The notes below the pieces were generated by a model. That model was not told the origin of the DNA. It ran no database searches and was given only the letters and a program-made list of their open reading frames with translations. DNA of 64,000 bases from assembly GCF_004359215.1 (NCBI RefSeq), contig NW_027152196.1:213123-277122 (forward strand). Reading direction: 5' to 3'. A program made the position numbers and the translations under genes. Numbering within the stretch: position 1 is the stretch's first letter; every line of letters starts with the position of its first letter. The stretch is from Bremia lactucae. Its lineage: Eukaryota > Oomycota > Peronosporomycetes > Peronosporales > Peronosporaceae. Positions 57,101-64,000 of the stretch are shown here, piece by piece.

Positions 57101-57689
57101 GAATGAAGACATGCTCGGAAGTGCTCTTCAACCAGTTCGTGTACGGCAACCTGATTGTCACAGTGCACGCGATGACATGCAGTGGTGTTCGTCAAGTCTT
57201 ATGGAAGAAGTCCAGACGAAGCACGAGGTGGACATGGATAAATTGCACCGTCGCATTCGTGAACTCGAAGCGGAATGTCGCGAATCTTTTGCATCGGTGT
57301 TGACTCGCGAAGAAATGAATTTATCCGAGTTTGATAGTGACGACGATGGCAAGTTGCGCGGTCTTCAAAGTCAAAGTAGTCGTCCAAGTTTTAATCCACA
57401 CTCTTCGTACATGTGTGCGAGCGACTTGAGCGCGTCGACAATCTCCGAGCACATGTCGGACGATGAGTCGGAAGTACCTCCTTTACCCGCGCATATTTTG
57501 CTCGAACAGATTACGCGGTTGAGACACTTGCAGCAGACAATGAACCAAGTTGAAGACAAGGACACTAAAGAATATCGTGAACGTTTGAAAGAACAATATC
57601 GCGAGTTGCGATCGATTCAAGCCAATGGTGCTCGCCATGAACGCGCGTCCCTTGGCATTGAGATACCGAGTGAAGAAAATTGGGTCTAA
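51192..57689 (+). CDS. Large START-FYVE domain protein with 20-residue repeats (2165 aa)
   Basis: One uninterrupted exon. I take the ATG at 51192 (context CGACCATGG) in place of earlier non-ATG codons. Residues about 30-258 are a START-like lipid-binding domain (HYTGKFRGIQMYRGEG, RGWVLSMHSIKLPCCPEV, GSMYQSGYVFVEAERDGYMD). Residues 281-336 are a FYVE-type finger with all four Cys pairs (CANC, CRVCGEVVCQPC, VCTNC) but without the usual WxxD and R-H-H-C; such fingers bind PI3P on endosomes. Then follow an acidic stretch, a long Ser-rich disordered region, a 20-residue repeat array (about 1438-1722), and a C-terminal coiled coil (about 2100-2145). START plus FYVE is a typical oomycete pairing; this copy is unusually long. 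The gene is intact, and its lipid partner is not known. Confidence 0.9.
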   Translation: MGKARTTSRRRAQSAAADSSRSETWPPPPLTASERAYMIRKAKEASVALVDHAHTLDGPVQWHYTGKFRGIQMYRGEGSFDHAGTMGTEFLCGVTTMMGSIEQVAEYFDQQTTDDMVAKKAEDVLDCCMLYSLMHGDVKNPFYRVSAKYQLYEGPSAFSRERDYCFLECQNTFRHASGRRGWVLSMHSIKLPCCPEVDGVVRGSMYQSGYVFVEAERDGYMDVMHSLQINFKSTSRLPHFLLNSALKRRILSVVTISREIQTSRMGRQTLLRKKDLMPKRARALCANCSRKFSLFVRKTRCRVCGEVVCQPCAPPIVISTSQGPTKTRVCTNCCHHKAPVEDYEPDYGDSRRLQNHTRYSDILQDQHDHPDMYHEDEEDSMDEDGDEDGLEEQSDYSVFAQSRFTDASRDSMAASQLNASKYQYDPQYDSSSHFDTSSVMDESQYYLDGSSDSSYVSDISGTSSTYWQDENSAASGTVGWKKASSVLSTESMVHDPQSSGASSNLYRSKTNHGNGNSAMHAQQRNRRFKATPILEDELSGHTIQLETSGDDLGDSIQSIDDNSSQVSEYQASERNKAKNKDASRSFKSFKGSQSSSSQGSQNSDTSQKTVSIQILAKARSARYGIKSDFPLKVPPPPPSPLQERSVSGRRLHRNANDSHGSKGRNSKGIATRKVLSSSPTRGSRSSHRAPNVPHYVALPAAVAKRDSFASHSSSRDSTRSSDRMSASREQVRRNRGQTLQLPPDGHRSFSVRESIKEENLNRLRAFERLEESRTAKPARRSMVPSDGRSSPIRSSRSGQSDRRSAAMKPEQEQQRLSSRRSRAAINSTAGPPPGSPPGTPPSMRNRQLHVPNALGNSRSIHGSQQRPDVSRKLARSRSNESKARISSAPSTNNESVTFYSQRSGRRTSTSRASINQSSYGGKRLNASQTRSTPMSSHRRNPAFDVSQLSVDRFKFSSSIAILETPGGSPELVTMMERPSLQSSLGDSLLKEDLLDQSSSGLKEHINSIRARGAFKIPDEEFRPSVELRQRRDEHHKRMKELSNLAVKVNVPDSSSTLGGLLDRSFTLTNRKSGRGVSSPGSTSSVSSTSSVNIDDDDFDSDKQTRPIGRMKRSGTFAFALEAVDHVADMTCVDGQNENLRGLETGKRVDYADPSFSSSAYCDDDLHKSESAASMFKKTKELERNIEQRSGLVTPPLRLSEDSAKDENKDRRLSPRLCDKSIEHGRALDSLAFRPSEESVDNGYEQKSSFNTSSYRSGKIPMTGFVNKTHYQIDEHVDSNEDFADAHRLNDEKAEKQEHQDMRLNAAYRSSEESIEPNSELMEHQSKNASSTSPLSKNLIELEAQEQEHRSSSRLSKEYKNRPSTPPCRQSIESIEHSKANRSGFNTPPRRLSGSKVSRRHPTTPPHRQSEKVGNFDSSKALSPQPHRQSGEQVSSSPRRQSEEYVDSEYDRRLSASLNRKSEDFIKFEYNSEPARSPPRQSENFVEHDKDKELAALPRRQSEESYESEYERVSIASPPRQSEKSVEYENETELTALHDCQSEDSVESEYERELATSLHRKSEESVEYEYKRGISSSPRQSEEYADYEYERERSSMPYRQSEDSAESEYERGFTSLPRRPSEDSVEYEYERKLNALPSRFSEESVESRYEEELSDMPQRPSKDSVKYEYNRESGALPDRLSEESVESEYEEGELLLMLHGQSEGFVKHEYENEPVDTIHGYSKESADEHNVKHSNVETTPSSELSKDVSRTKSPDEQEDFLARRAHDNLTSENHKVVGAVSEGLGHENDRASILSSESEPEDVEALYRSSEDQTATSALKFHFSNSQLAPGEGGGAVDEFLAESYNAVSRSKFLAQVDEHEEYTRSPRDPSSFPPALTDDHTTTRMSTSSDRIDGMTSSSRMSNVSVLDEELLNRPTIELFDLIRANRIKPSTDEMESSDMMHDLETSHLRRMEELNRIAVDQLGNRISSLNEDMLGSALQPVRVRQPDCHSARDDMQWCSSSLMEEVQTKHEVDMDKLHRRIRELEAECRESFASVLTREEMNLSEFDSDDDGKLRGLQSQSSRPSFNPHSSYMCASDLSASTISEHMSDDESEVPPLPAHILLEQITRLRHLQQTMNQVEDKDTKEYRERLKEQYRELRSIQANGARHERASLGIEIPSEENWV
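55503..56355 (+). repeat. In-frame 60-bp (20-residue) tandem repeat array, about 14 units
   Basis: Each unit reads like R-x-S-E-E/D-S-V-E-x-E-Y-E-R followed by eight variable residues. Weaker, irregular forms appear upstream from about 54780. Units differ at many silent and replacement sites, so the array is old. Most units start with R-Q-S, R-K-S or R-P-S, sites that basophilic kinases could phosphorylate. Confidence 0.85.
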
Positions 57690-58060
57690 GTCTTTCGAGT
57701 CGCTTTGATGCTGAGTAGCATGTGAATGGAAGAAGACGTTGTATCAAGATAGTTTTTTTTCAACCAACAGTGGGTCGTTGAATCCAAGAATATTCGTGTA
57801 CATGCAAGTACCAAGGTATGATTTTTTATAGTAGTTTAACAACTATCTCATGTCGCGAGGAATACCAAACGACAGTGAATCGCGTCAATGTAACGATCCA
57901 GCAATCGTCACGTCGTTGGCAGTTTTAACGTCCCCATCTTTTTTTTTCTTTATGACAAAAAGCCCTACCACTCTTGCAGATTAGCAATCGAAAGTCTCTC
58001 ACACATTTGTCCACTCGTGTTTTTCTTTCACGCCAATAAACAGCCGTGTCCTATCGATCG
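57690..58060. other. Intergenic spacer between the two START-FYVE genes
   Basis: 371 bp with a T-run at 57939-57952. It must hold the end of one transcript and the promoter of the next. No clear element was identified. Confidence 0.4.
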
Positions 58061-59931
58061 ATGCCACTTCGAACGTCGTGGGCATTCATTTGCTCTTTGA
58101 AAGAAAAGAGACCTCAAATCACGAAAGTACCAATGAAGCACAGATTGGTCTCGGAGCGAGAGCGACGCCAATTGATTCAAGAAAGTAACGAGATTTATCG
58201 AAAAACACACGAGCGGCTTTATAATGCCAAAAAAAGGAAGGTCGGTGTCACTGAAACGACAAAGAACCTTGTCACAACTCTTGATACATTCACCGTCTAT
58301 GGGTCACTCGACAGTGTCATGGAATTGTTCTTGAATGAGACTAAAAAACTCGTTCTTGACTTTTCGGCAACGCGTGACATTGTCGTGCTTGAACCCACGA
58401 CATGGCAACGTCCTCAAGTGTGCACAAGTTTGCGATGGTCATTTAGTCACTCTCCCCATTGGTTTTTCGTGAACGACCAGGACTTTTGTCATCTCGACAT
58501 TATGAAACCTTATACCACTGAAAACGGACGTCGAGGTTGGGCAAAAGTTTCACACTCGATTCAACACGAATTGTGTCCAACGGTCCAGGAGCCATCGCAT
58601 CCTTTTCCTGTCCATCGCGCCGAGTTGTTTTACTCGGGTCTCTTTTTCGAAGAAACCGAAACGATGGGTCTGTTAAGAACCACAGTGTTTTACAATCTTA
58701 AAAACGACACGACTCGCACCGTTGTGCTTTCTCGGCTTCAAAATTCACGTATGAAGCGGTTTGGAACCCTCTTGAATCACTATTTAAAACGAGCACACAT
58801 GATTCAGCACTCCAAGAGCCTATTGTTAACCAAAGCACTTCAATTACAGGCGGAAAGACGCTGTACGGCGTGTACGAATCAATTGCCAGTGTGGAAATCA
58901 AAAGACCAGTGCGTCCTGTGTGGATTGGTACGAACCCTTTTTTTAAAAAATTGGTGCCTTTTTAATGTCACGTGAATGTTGTATATATATATTAATCGGA
59001 TGTGCTACTGCAGTGTTTGTGTGACAAATGCCGTGACATTGTTGTTCGAAATTACGACGTTCAAGGGGTTACCAAAGGACAAGTCACGTGTTTTTCGTGT
59101 TCCGAGCGACGAGGGATGAAAACGGGGTATACGACAATCTCGCCTCACGAAGTACGTCGATGGATGGCCAAGCCACCGCAACAATTGAGAACCGAGTTCC
59201 AAGGAGGACTACCGTATGAAAGTATCTCATCGATCACGAACGAAGAGGATTCCGAGTGGTTTGGTGACGACCCGCCAAAGCGCTTACAGAGACATTCGGA
59301 AGACATGATCCAACGAACCACGAAATGTACGTAATCAAAGAAAAAAATCGTGTTGAAAACATGAAAAAAAAAAAACTTGATTTTGTTTATTTCGTACAAT
59401 CTAGTTACTCCGAATGAGACGCTGTTTCTACCAACGGATCACGTCGAGCAGCAACGACGACGTTGCAATACGCGCATTGAACGTTCGAATTCAAGACAGA
59501 CATTGGATCCACGTTTTCTTGTTCGACAGTACAGTCGCGCGACCGGAAATTCGAAATTGTCAAGTCGAGCGCTACCAATTGGGTGTAACCCGTCGATGCG
59601 GTCGAGTCGACCAGAACCTCTTTCAATACATGAAAAACAATCGATAAACGAGCCAACGGATACAGGTTTAGTACGTGTTTCTTGTGAAAAACGTTACAAA
59701 TCGACGACCGCACGATCGAGTTTTTCGAAAAGTTTGATGGAACAACAAATGGAAACCTTGAATCAAGGCCACAAGGTTAAAGGAACGCCAAACTCGCAGT
59801 CGAGCTGTTCGTCTGCACGGTTGTCGGCACCTGTGGTTACATCGGCGAGATTGCAATTAGGGATGACGAATGTGGCCAGGTATTCGAATATCAATCCTTG
59901 TGATCTGTCGTATCTGTCTACTTTTAAATAA
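58061..59931 (+). CDS. START-FYVE-like protein, three exons (568 aa)
   Basis: Exons 58061-58927, 59014-59326 and 59405-59931. The introns are GTACGA..CTGCAG (86 bp) and GTACGT..ATCTAG (78 bp), and the joins keep the frame. The START-like part occupies about 60-260 (YGSLDSVMELFLNE, RRGWAKVSHSIQHELCPTV, GLFFEETETMGLLRTTVFY). The FYVE finger spans about 268-318: CTAC, CVLCGL|CLCDKC across intron 1, CFSC. The tail is basic and disordered and ends CDLSYLSTFK. It has the same order of domains as its neighbour, so a lipid-binding, endosome-associated role is inferred. An ATG at 58132 is a possible later start. All zinc ligands are present. Confidence 0.8.
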
Positions 59932-59981
59932 CAGGTTTTAATGTATGGGATAGAAAATAGCAAAGATTTGGTTTTAAAAAT

Positions 59982-60605
59982 ATGGAATTAATGCCTTTGT
60001 GGCAAAGTTTGCCAATTGTTATGATACAAAGTAGTGCTGACGTAGAAGCTTGCGAACAATGTAATAATGTCTTCGACACAATCGCTTTCGCGACTCGAAA
60101 GAGAAAAGGAAGCAACCATTTTATAAGTGTTGCAATTTTGGCTAATGTCTTCTACAATGGAAGCTGTTTAGCCAACACCAATTGTTTACAAAATTTTCAA
60201 ATTAATAAAATAATTTATTTAATAGATGACCTTAAGATTTTCGATTAGAAAGAAAAATGTCTTACGAAAAAATCAATGAAAATCAATCAAGTCTTTCGAT
60301 GAAACAACGTGTTACAACTCAACGATTCGTGCTACACAACGTGCGCAAATCCCGCAGCATCAGGTCATACATAATATTGGTGATAAGTGTGCTGCTTTTA
60401 AAAGCCACCAAAAACATGCTAGCGATATTTCGGTATATACGGTAAAGACCTCAGCACCACGTATTTCCCGTAAAGAAATCAAAAAAAGGAGCTGCCCATC
60501 TGTGACGGAAACATATGTCGCTTCCATAGAAAAATCCATACAAATGCGTAACTACAATCATAAGACCCCGTGTCGTATCCCTTCTACGAATAACTACATT
60601 TCTTA
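59982..60605 (+). pseudogene. Possible FYVE-family relic
   Basis: 59982-60248 contains ACEQCNNVFDTIAFATRKRK, and a base or so out of frame CCNFG and NVFYNGSC, which together resemble the first half of a FYVE finger. After more frame changes, 60369-60605 reads as a basic Ser/Thr-rich tail (VKTSAPRISRKEIKKRSC). It sits directly after two START-FYVE genes. The resemblance is weak and could be chance. Confidence 0.3.
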
Positions 60606-60723
60606 AGGCAATACAATAATATTCCTTTTGTTTTATTTTACTTTTGCTGAAATTGTCCTATTACAACCTCGTTGCACTCACACAAGCAATTCCGCATCCA
60701 CGTGGCGCAATACCCGCGCAAGT

Positions 60724-61986
60724 ATGGGCAAAGCCTCCCTCCTTTGCGACCTGAAGCACGAGCCAACGCTGTGCATCGCCGTCGAAACGTCTATCGAAAC
60801 ATCCGTCCACGACTCGCACGTTCATAGCGGGCCTACCGCGTCTTCTTCCACGCATCTCAGCAATGCGGACTCGGCAATGCGGAAACTTCAACTTGCGTGT
60901 TGTGGTTCGTTTCTCTTCATGTGTCTTCAATTTGCAGGTGGGTATTATGCCGATAGTTTAGCGATCATGACCGATGCTGCCCATTTACTCTCGGACGTTG
61001 CAGGGTTCCTCGTCTCGCTCTTTGCCATGTACCTCGGTCAATTCCCCGCAACTGCCACAATGCCTTTTGGCTACTACCGTGCCGAAGTGATTGGTGCCCT
61101 CTTAAGTGTCTTGTCCATTTGGGTCCTGGCCATTGGGTTACTTGGAACAGCCATCAAGCGGCTTGTTGACCAAGGACGACCCGATGCCGAGCCAACGGTT
61201 GATGGCAAAGCCATGTTTCTCGTCGCCCTCTCCGGTCTCGGTATGAATCTCATGCTGATGAAAATCCTCGGGCATGGCCATCATCATCATCATCACCACG
61301 GCCATTGTCATGAAAAACCAGACAACGAAGAACTTCACACGTCAATACGACAGACTCCCGTGTCGTCGATGGCCCTAATGCCTACCGTCGACGGACCATC
61401 AAATAAAGAAATCCAACCATCTTCTCGTCCTACGTCCGTGTTTGAAAACATGAACGTCCGTGCGGCGTATATCCACGCATTGGGCGATTTCGTCCAAAGT
61501 CTCGGGGTTTGTCTCGCTGGGGCGCTTATTTGGTACAAGCCATCGTGGCAATTGGCCGACCCAATTACTACGATTGTCTTTTCCTGTCTTGTCCTGGGGA
61601 CAACGCAAGGGATGCTTACAAAAAGCATTCATATTCTTATGGAAGGCGCTCCGCGTCATCTTCCCCTGGGTGTCGTAGAGACCCAATTGCGAGCGCTTGC
61701 GAGTGTCTATGACGTGCATGATTTGCACATTTGGATGCTTACCGAGGACAAGTACGCTGCAAGTGTGCATATTGTACCAAATGGGGAATCACAAGTCGCG
61801 CAACGAGAAACCCAGCGATTGTTTGTGTCGTTAGGCGTTTTCAACGTGACGATTCAAGTCGATGACACGATTACCAAGGATTGGAACGAAGAATTACCGT
61901 GTTGTGGCACCTCGTATGCCACGGACGGAGCGAATCAAATGTCTGTGCCACGTGCGAGTACGAAAAAAGCAATGGAAATCGTGTAA
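60724..61986 (+). CDS. Zinc transporter of the cation diffusion facilitator family (420 aa)
   Basis: A single exon; the first ATG of the frame is at 60724. Six membrane spans are visible, beginning LACCGSFLFMCLQFAGGYYA. The zinc-site motifs H-x3-D occur in TM2 (DAAHLLSD, His87 and Asp91) and TM5 (HALGDFVQSLG, His251 and Asp255), as in vertebrate ZnT2/3/8-type proteins. A His-rich loop (residues 184-197) lies between TM4 and TM5. The C-terminal cytosolic domain has VHDLHIWMLT and ends with a basic tail. It moves Zn2+ out of the cytosol into vesicles or out of the cell in exchange for protons; which membrane is not shown. Length is normal for the family. It converges on the CBS gene with 66 bp between stops. 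Confidence 0.93.
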   Translation: MGKASLLCDLKHEPTLCIAVETSIETSVHDSHVHSGPTASSSTHLSNADSAMRKLQLACCGSFLFMCLQFAGGYYADSLAIMTDAAHLLSDVAGFLVSLFAMYLGQFPATATMPFGYYRAEVIGALLSVLSIWVLAIGLLGTAIKRLVDQGRPDAEPTVDGKAMFLVALSGLGMNLMLMKILGHGHHHHHHHGHCHEKPDNEELHTSIRQTPVSSMALMPTVDGPSNKEIQPSSRPTSVFENMNVRAAYIHALGDFVQSLGVCLAGALIWYKPSWQLADPITTIVFSCLVLGTTQGMLTKSIHILMEGAPRHLPLGVVETQLRALASVYDVHDLHIWMLTEDKYAASVHIVPNGESQVAQRETQRLFVSLGVFNVTIQVDDTITKDWNEELPCCGTSYATDGANQMSVPRASTKKAMEIV

Positions 61987-62052
61987 ACATTGTACAACGG
62001 GCGTGGTCAAAGTCTTTTTATTTTCGGATCATTTAACGGGATATGGTCGCTA

Positions 62053-63618
62053 TCATGTACGTACGGTGGACGCTTCGTTTGTAAAACTGGAAGGATGTGT
62101 TTCGATAGGTTTTTTATCGTGCTTTGGTGCGTGCGTATCGGTATGGGTTGTCAATGTGTCGGTACTAGAAGGTTTCGAGTCGATTCGTTTCATTTCCATG
62201 GTTGATTTGAGAAACTCCATGAGTCGAAAGCCACGTGTTGTTGCATGGTCTTTAGCCATTTCACGCACAATATCTTTAATGGACAAGATCCCTGCCAATT
62301 CTTTCTCGCGACTTGTTGGACGTAGGACGACACCAAGCACTGGAAAATGCCGACAATGTGACGTGCGCGCGACGTTCCAGCATTTTTCTAATGAATCATC
62401 CGTCTGTAGCACGGACACACTGGTTGTCATGACGTCCGTCACGAGCACCATGGTCGGGTCTTTCACGGGATACAAGACTTGACTTAAGTACTCGCGCTCG
62501 GTGAAGATCCCAACAATATGCTGGTCCTTGTCAACGACCAAGACAGCGCCAAAATCCCGCGTTGCCATGGCTTCGACGGCAGCAGCAACGGTCACGTGAT
62601 CTTCGGGACGAGTGTTTAAGAGTAATTTAATCCGCTGGTGTTTCTTCTTGAGCAACATTGCTGCCGTGACGTTGGATAAGACGTCGTTTTCAACTCGGGT
62701 CTTGTCCGTTGGGTTGTTTTCCTTTGAAGTTACCTCGTCGGTTTTAAGGTGATTCAAGAGCGTGTCGGCTGGTACAGGGGCGGCACCTTTTAATTCGGCG
62801 TACGCACGGACAATATCCATCATTGAAAGCACACAGCGCATGTCTTCTTCTTGCACGGATCCGCGCTTGACCGCCCGCGTCATGTCGCCATGGACCACTG
62901 CCAAGTGCCGAATATTTTCTTGAATCATTGTCGCGAGGGCACTATAAAGGGATTTCGTGCGAGTCGTGTTAAATACGATTTCGATAGTAGAATAAAGGGG
63001 TGTAAGACGTACTCGAGAACGGTAATATTGGGTTGAATGCATATGAGATGTGACGACATGACGTCGCGCACCAGTTTCTCTTCAGTCATAATCGACCGAG
63101 GAGCTACTTTTTTTAGAATATCCCTCTCAGTAACGATTCCCACAATGCCCTTGGATGGTTCGGTGACAATGAGCGACCCAATCTTGCGCTCAACCATTGC
63201 CAAGACAGCATCGTGAACGGTGTCCTAAAAACCTTTCATTAGTCATACACACAGTGAAAGCAAAAAGATTGACGACTACCGTGGCTGCGATGCTTTCCCA
63301 CTCGTCAAAGTCCACAAGCGCCTTGTTCTGAGCCCACTCGTGCTCACGCGCATGAAGCACATCGGCAATTGTTAACACCTTGGCAGTTTCGACGCCAGGA
63401 CTGCCGAAATCACTCGGTTGACGGTCCATAGGATCCACGTCAGTGGCTTCGATCTCGGTCGTCGACTCGTTTGTTGCAGTAGAGACCGTAGTTGACGTTC
63501 CATAGGATCGCCAACGCTTTGGATCGGTGCGTAGACAATAAGTGGGTTGAAGAAGGCTACGATATGTCGTGGTAGGCACTGCCCGTGCGCCACGAACTCG
63601 GAGAAGTCGACAGAGCAT
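62053..63618 (-). CDS. Four-CBS-domain protein, probably mitochondrial (479 aa)
   Basis: Exons on the minus strand 63618-63280, 63224-63013 and 62941-62053. The introns are GTAGTC..TTTTAG (55 bp) and GTACGT..TTATAG (71 bp), and both joins restore CBS sequence (IAAT|DTVHDAVLAMVERKIG and ITVL-D-ALATMIQENIRHL). Residues 1 to about 30 are basic and free of acids (MLCRLLRVRGARAV), like a mitochondrial presequence. CBS motifs lie at about 80-150, 155-225, 301-348 and 351-410 (GIVGIVTERDILKK, VGIFTEREYLSQV, LAGILSIKDIVREM). CBS pairs bind adenine nucleotides and regulate partners; no catalytic domain is fused here. The C-terminus is a Thr/His-rich tail. Exon limits are from sequence only. Confidence 0.85.
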
Positions 63619-63783
63619 TATCTTGCCGGTAGTATGAGTTTTATTTAATGTCACGTGAACGAACTTGGGACGAGAATTAGTGAACTATGCGATTAAAAAG
63701 GTAAAGATTAAATGAACATAGCTGGAGGAATTGACTCTAATAAAGAAAAATAACGCCAAAAAGACTAAAACCTTCGGATTCCT

Positions 63784-64000
63784 TTACAAGAACCAACGGC
63801 ACATTTTTACGAGCACCAAACGTAAGCGCTTGGCATCATCAGAAGAAACGAATTCCTTAAATGGCTCTTCACCGCAGTTTTCAAACCGCGCGACGATGTC
63901 CACTGCAATCCTTTCTCCGTTCAATGCACGTGTTAATTCCTCTACAAGTGTCGGCTGCGTCGTACTCGGTTCCCTCCACGTCGACCCGCGTGGTCCCAAA
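63784..64000 (-). CDS. 3' end of an unidentified gene (partial)
   Basis: On the minus strand a frame enters from the right edge and stops at 63784: TLVEELTRALNGERIAVDIV, ARFENCGEEPFKEFVSSDDA, KRLRLVLVKMCRWFL. It is a soluble, helical-looking C-terminus that I do not recognise. It points the same way as the CBS gene, whose ATG lies 165 bp downstream. Confidence 0.55.
   Translation of the reverse strand, partial: LGPRGSTWREPSTTQPTLVEELTRALNGERIAVDIVARFENCGEEPFKEFVSSDDAKRLRLVLVKMCRWFL

Noticed and set aside
51489..57747. Many minus-strand and alternate-frame open stretches inside the large START-FYVE gene
   Set aside because: They are shadows of a codon-biased 6.5-kb coding frame; none shows a domain.
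58928..58975. Unspliced ending of the second START-FYVE gene after VRTLFLKNWC
   Set aside because: The frame would end inside the FYVE finger; splicing 58928-59013 restores all zinc ligands and a GT-AG intron.
62925..63042. Separate minus-strand genes for the two CBS frames
   Set aside because: A GTACGT..TTATAG intron (63012-62942) joins them into one continuous CBS motif.
1..64000. tRNA or rRNA genes
   Set aside because: I found no cloverleaf-like sequence with A and B boxes and no conserved rRNA stretch.

Overview
The window reads as eukaryotic nuclear DNA from an oomycete, most likely a Peronosporales species (Phytophthora or a downy mildew). The grounds are two neighbouring START-FYVE proteins, a protein family strongly expanded in oomycetes, short 55-86 bp introns with GT..AG ends, compact intergenic spaces, and a sharp change from a repeat-packed, gene-poor block to a gene-dense block. 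The species was not determined. Two runs of N (11722-12610 and 22258-22904) are assembly gaps.

Positions 1 to about 50300 are a nested graveyard of mobile elements. At least three Ty3/gypsy families can be told apart by their LTRs and are named here A, B and D. A has LTRs of about 440 bp with long inverted ends, TGTAACGGGG..CCCCGTTACA. B has LTRs of about 380 bp beginning TGTAACGGGCTAAAG. D has LTRs of about 500 bp beginning TGTAATGGGG. Gag, protease, RT, RNase H, integrase and chromodomain pieces lie on both strands, mostly broken by stops, frameshifts and inversions. Between these pieces are a pogo/Tigger-like DNA transposon (18409-20816) with target TA, terminal inverted repeats, two introns and a solo A LTR inside it; a second Tigger fragment; a Mutator-like (MULE/FAR1) transposase fragment; foldback/MITE-like hairpins; and a decayed START-FYVE gene (about 16100-17420).

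The most striking feature of the retroelements is an extra reading frame on the strand opposite to pol, placed at the 3' end of the element just inside the 3' LTR. Family A has three copies of one such antisense protein (12611-13240, 24632-25555, 30353-31610). Family B has two copies of a different antisense protein (1528-2816 and 37113-38650). A 2.46-kb block with 5' LTR, gag and protease is present twice, nearly identically, at 26104-28566 and 33896-36358.

From 51192 to the right edge the DNA is gene-dense. It holds a 2165-aa START-FYVE protein with a 20-residue repeat array, a three-exon 568-aa START-FYVE paralogue, traces of a further FYVE relic, a CDF zinc transporter (420 aa), a three-exon probable mitochondrial CBS-domain protein on the minus strand (479 aa, converging tail-to-tail with the transporter), and the 3' end of one more minus-strand gene. 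These host genes look like intact single-copy genes. The START-FYVE pair and its relics suggest local tandem duplication of one lipid-binding gene family.
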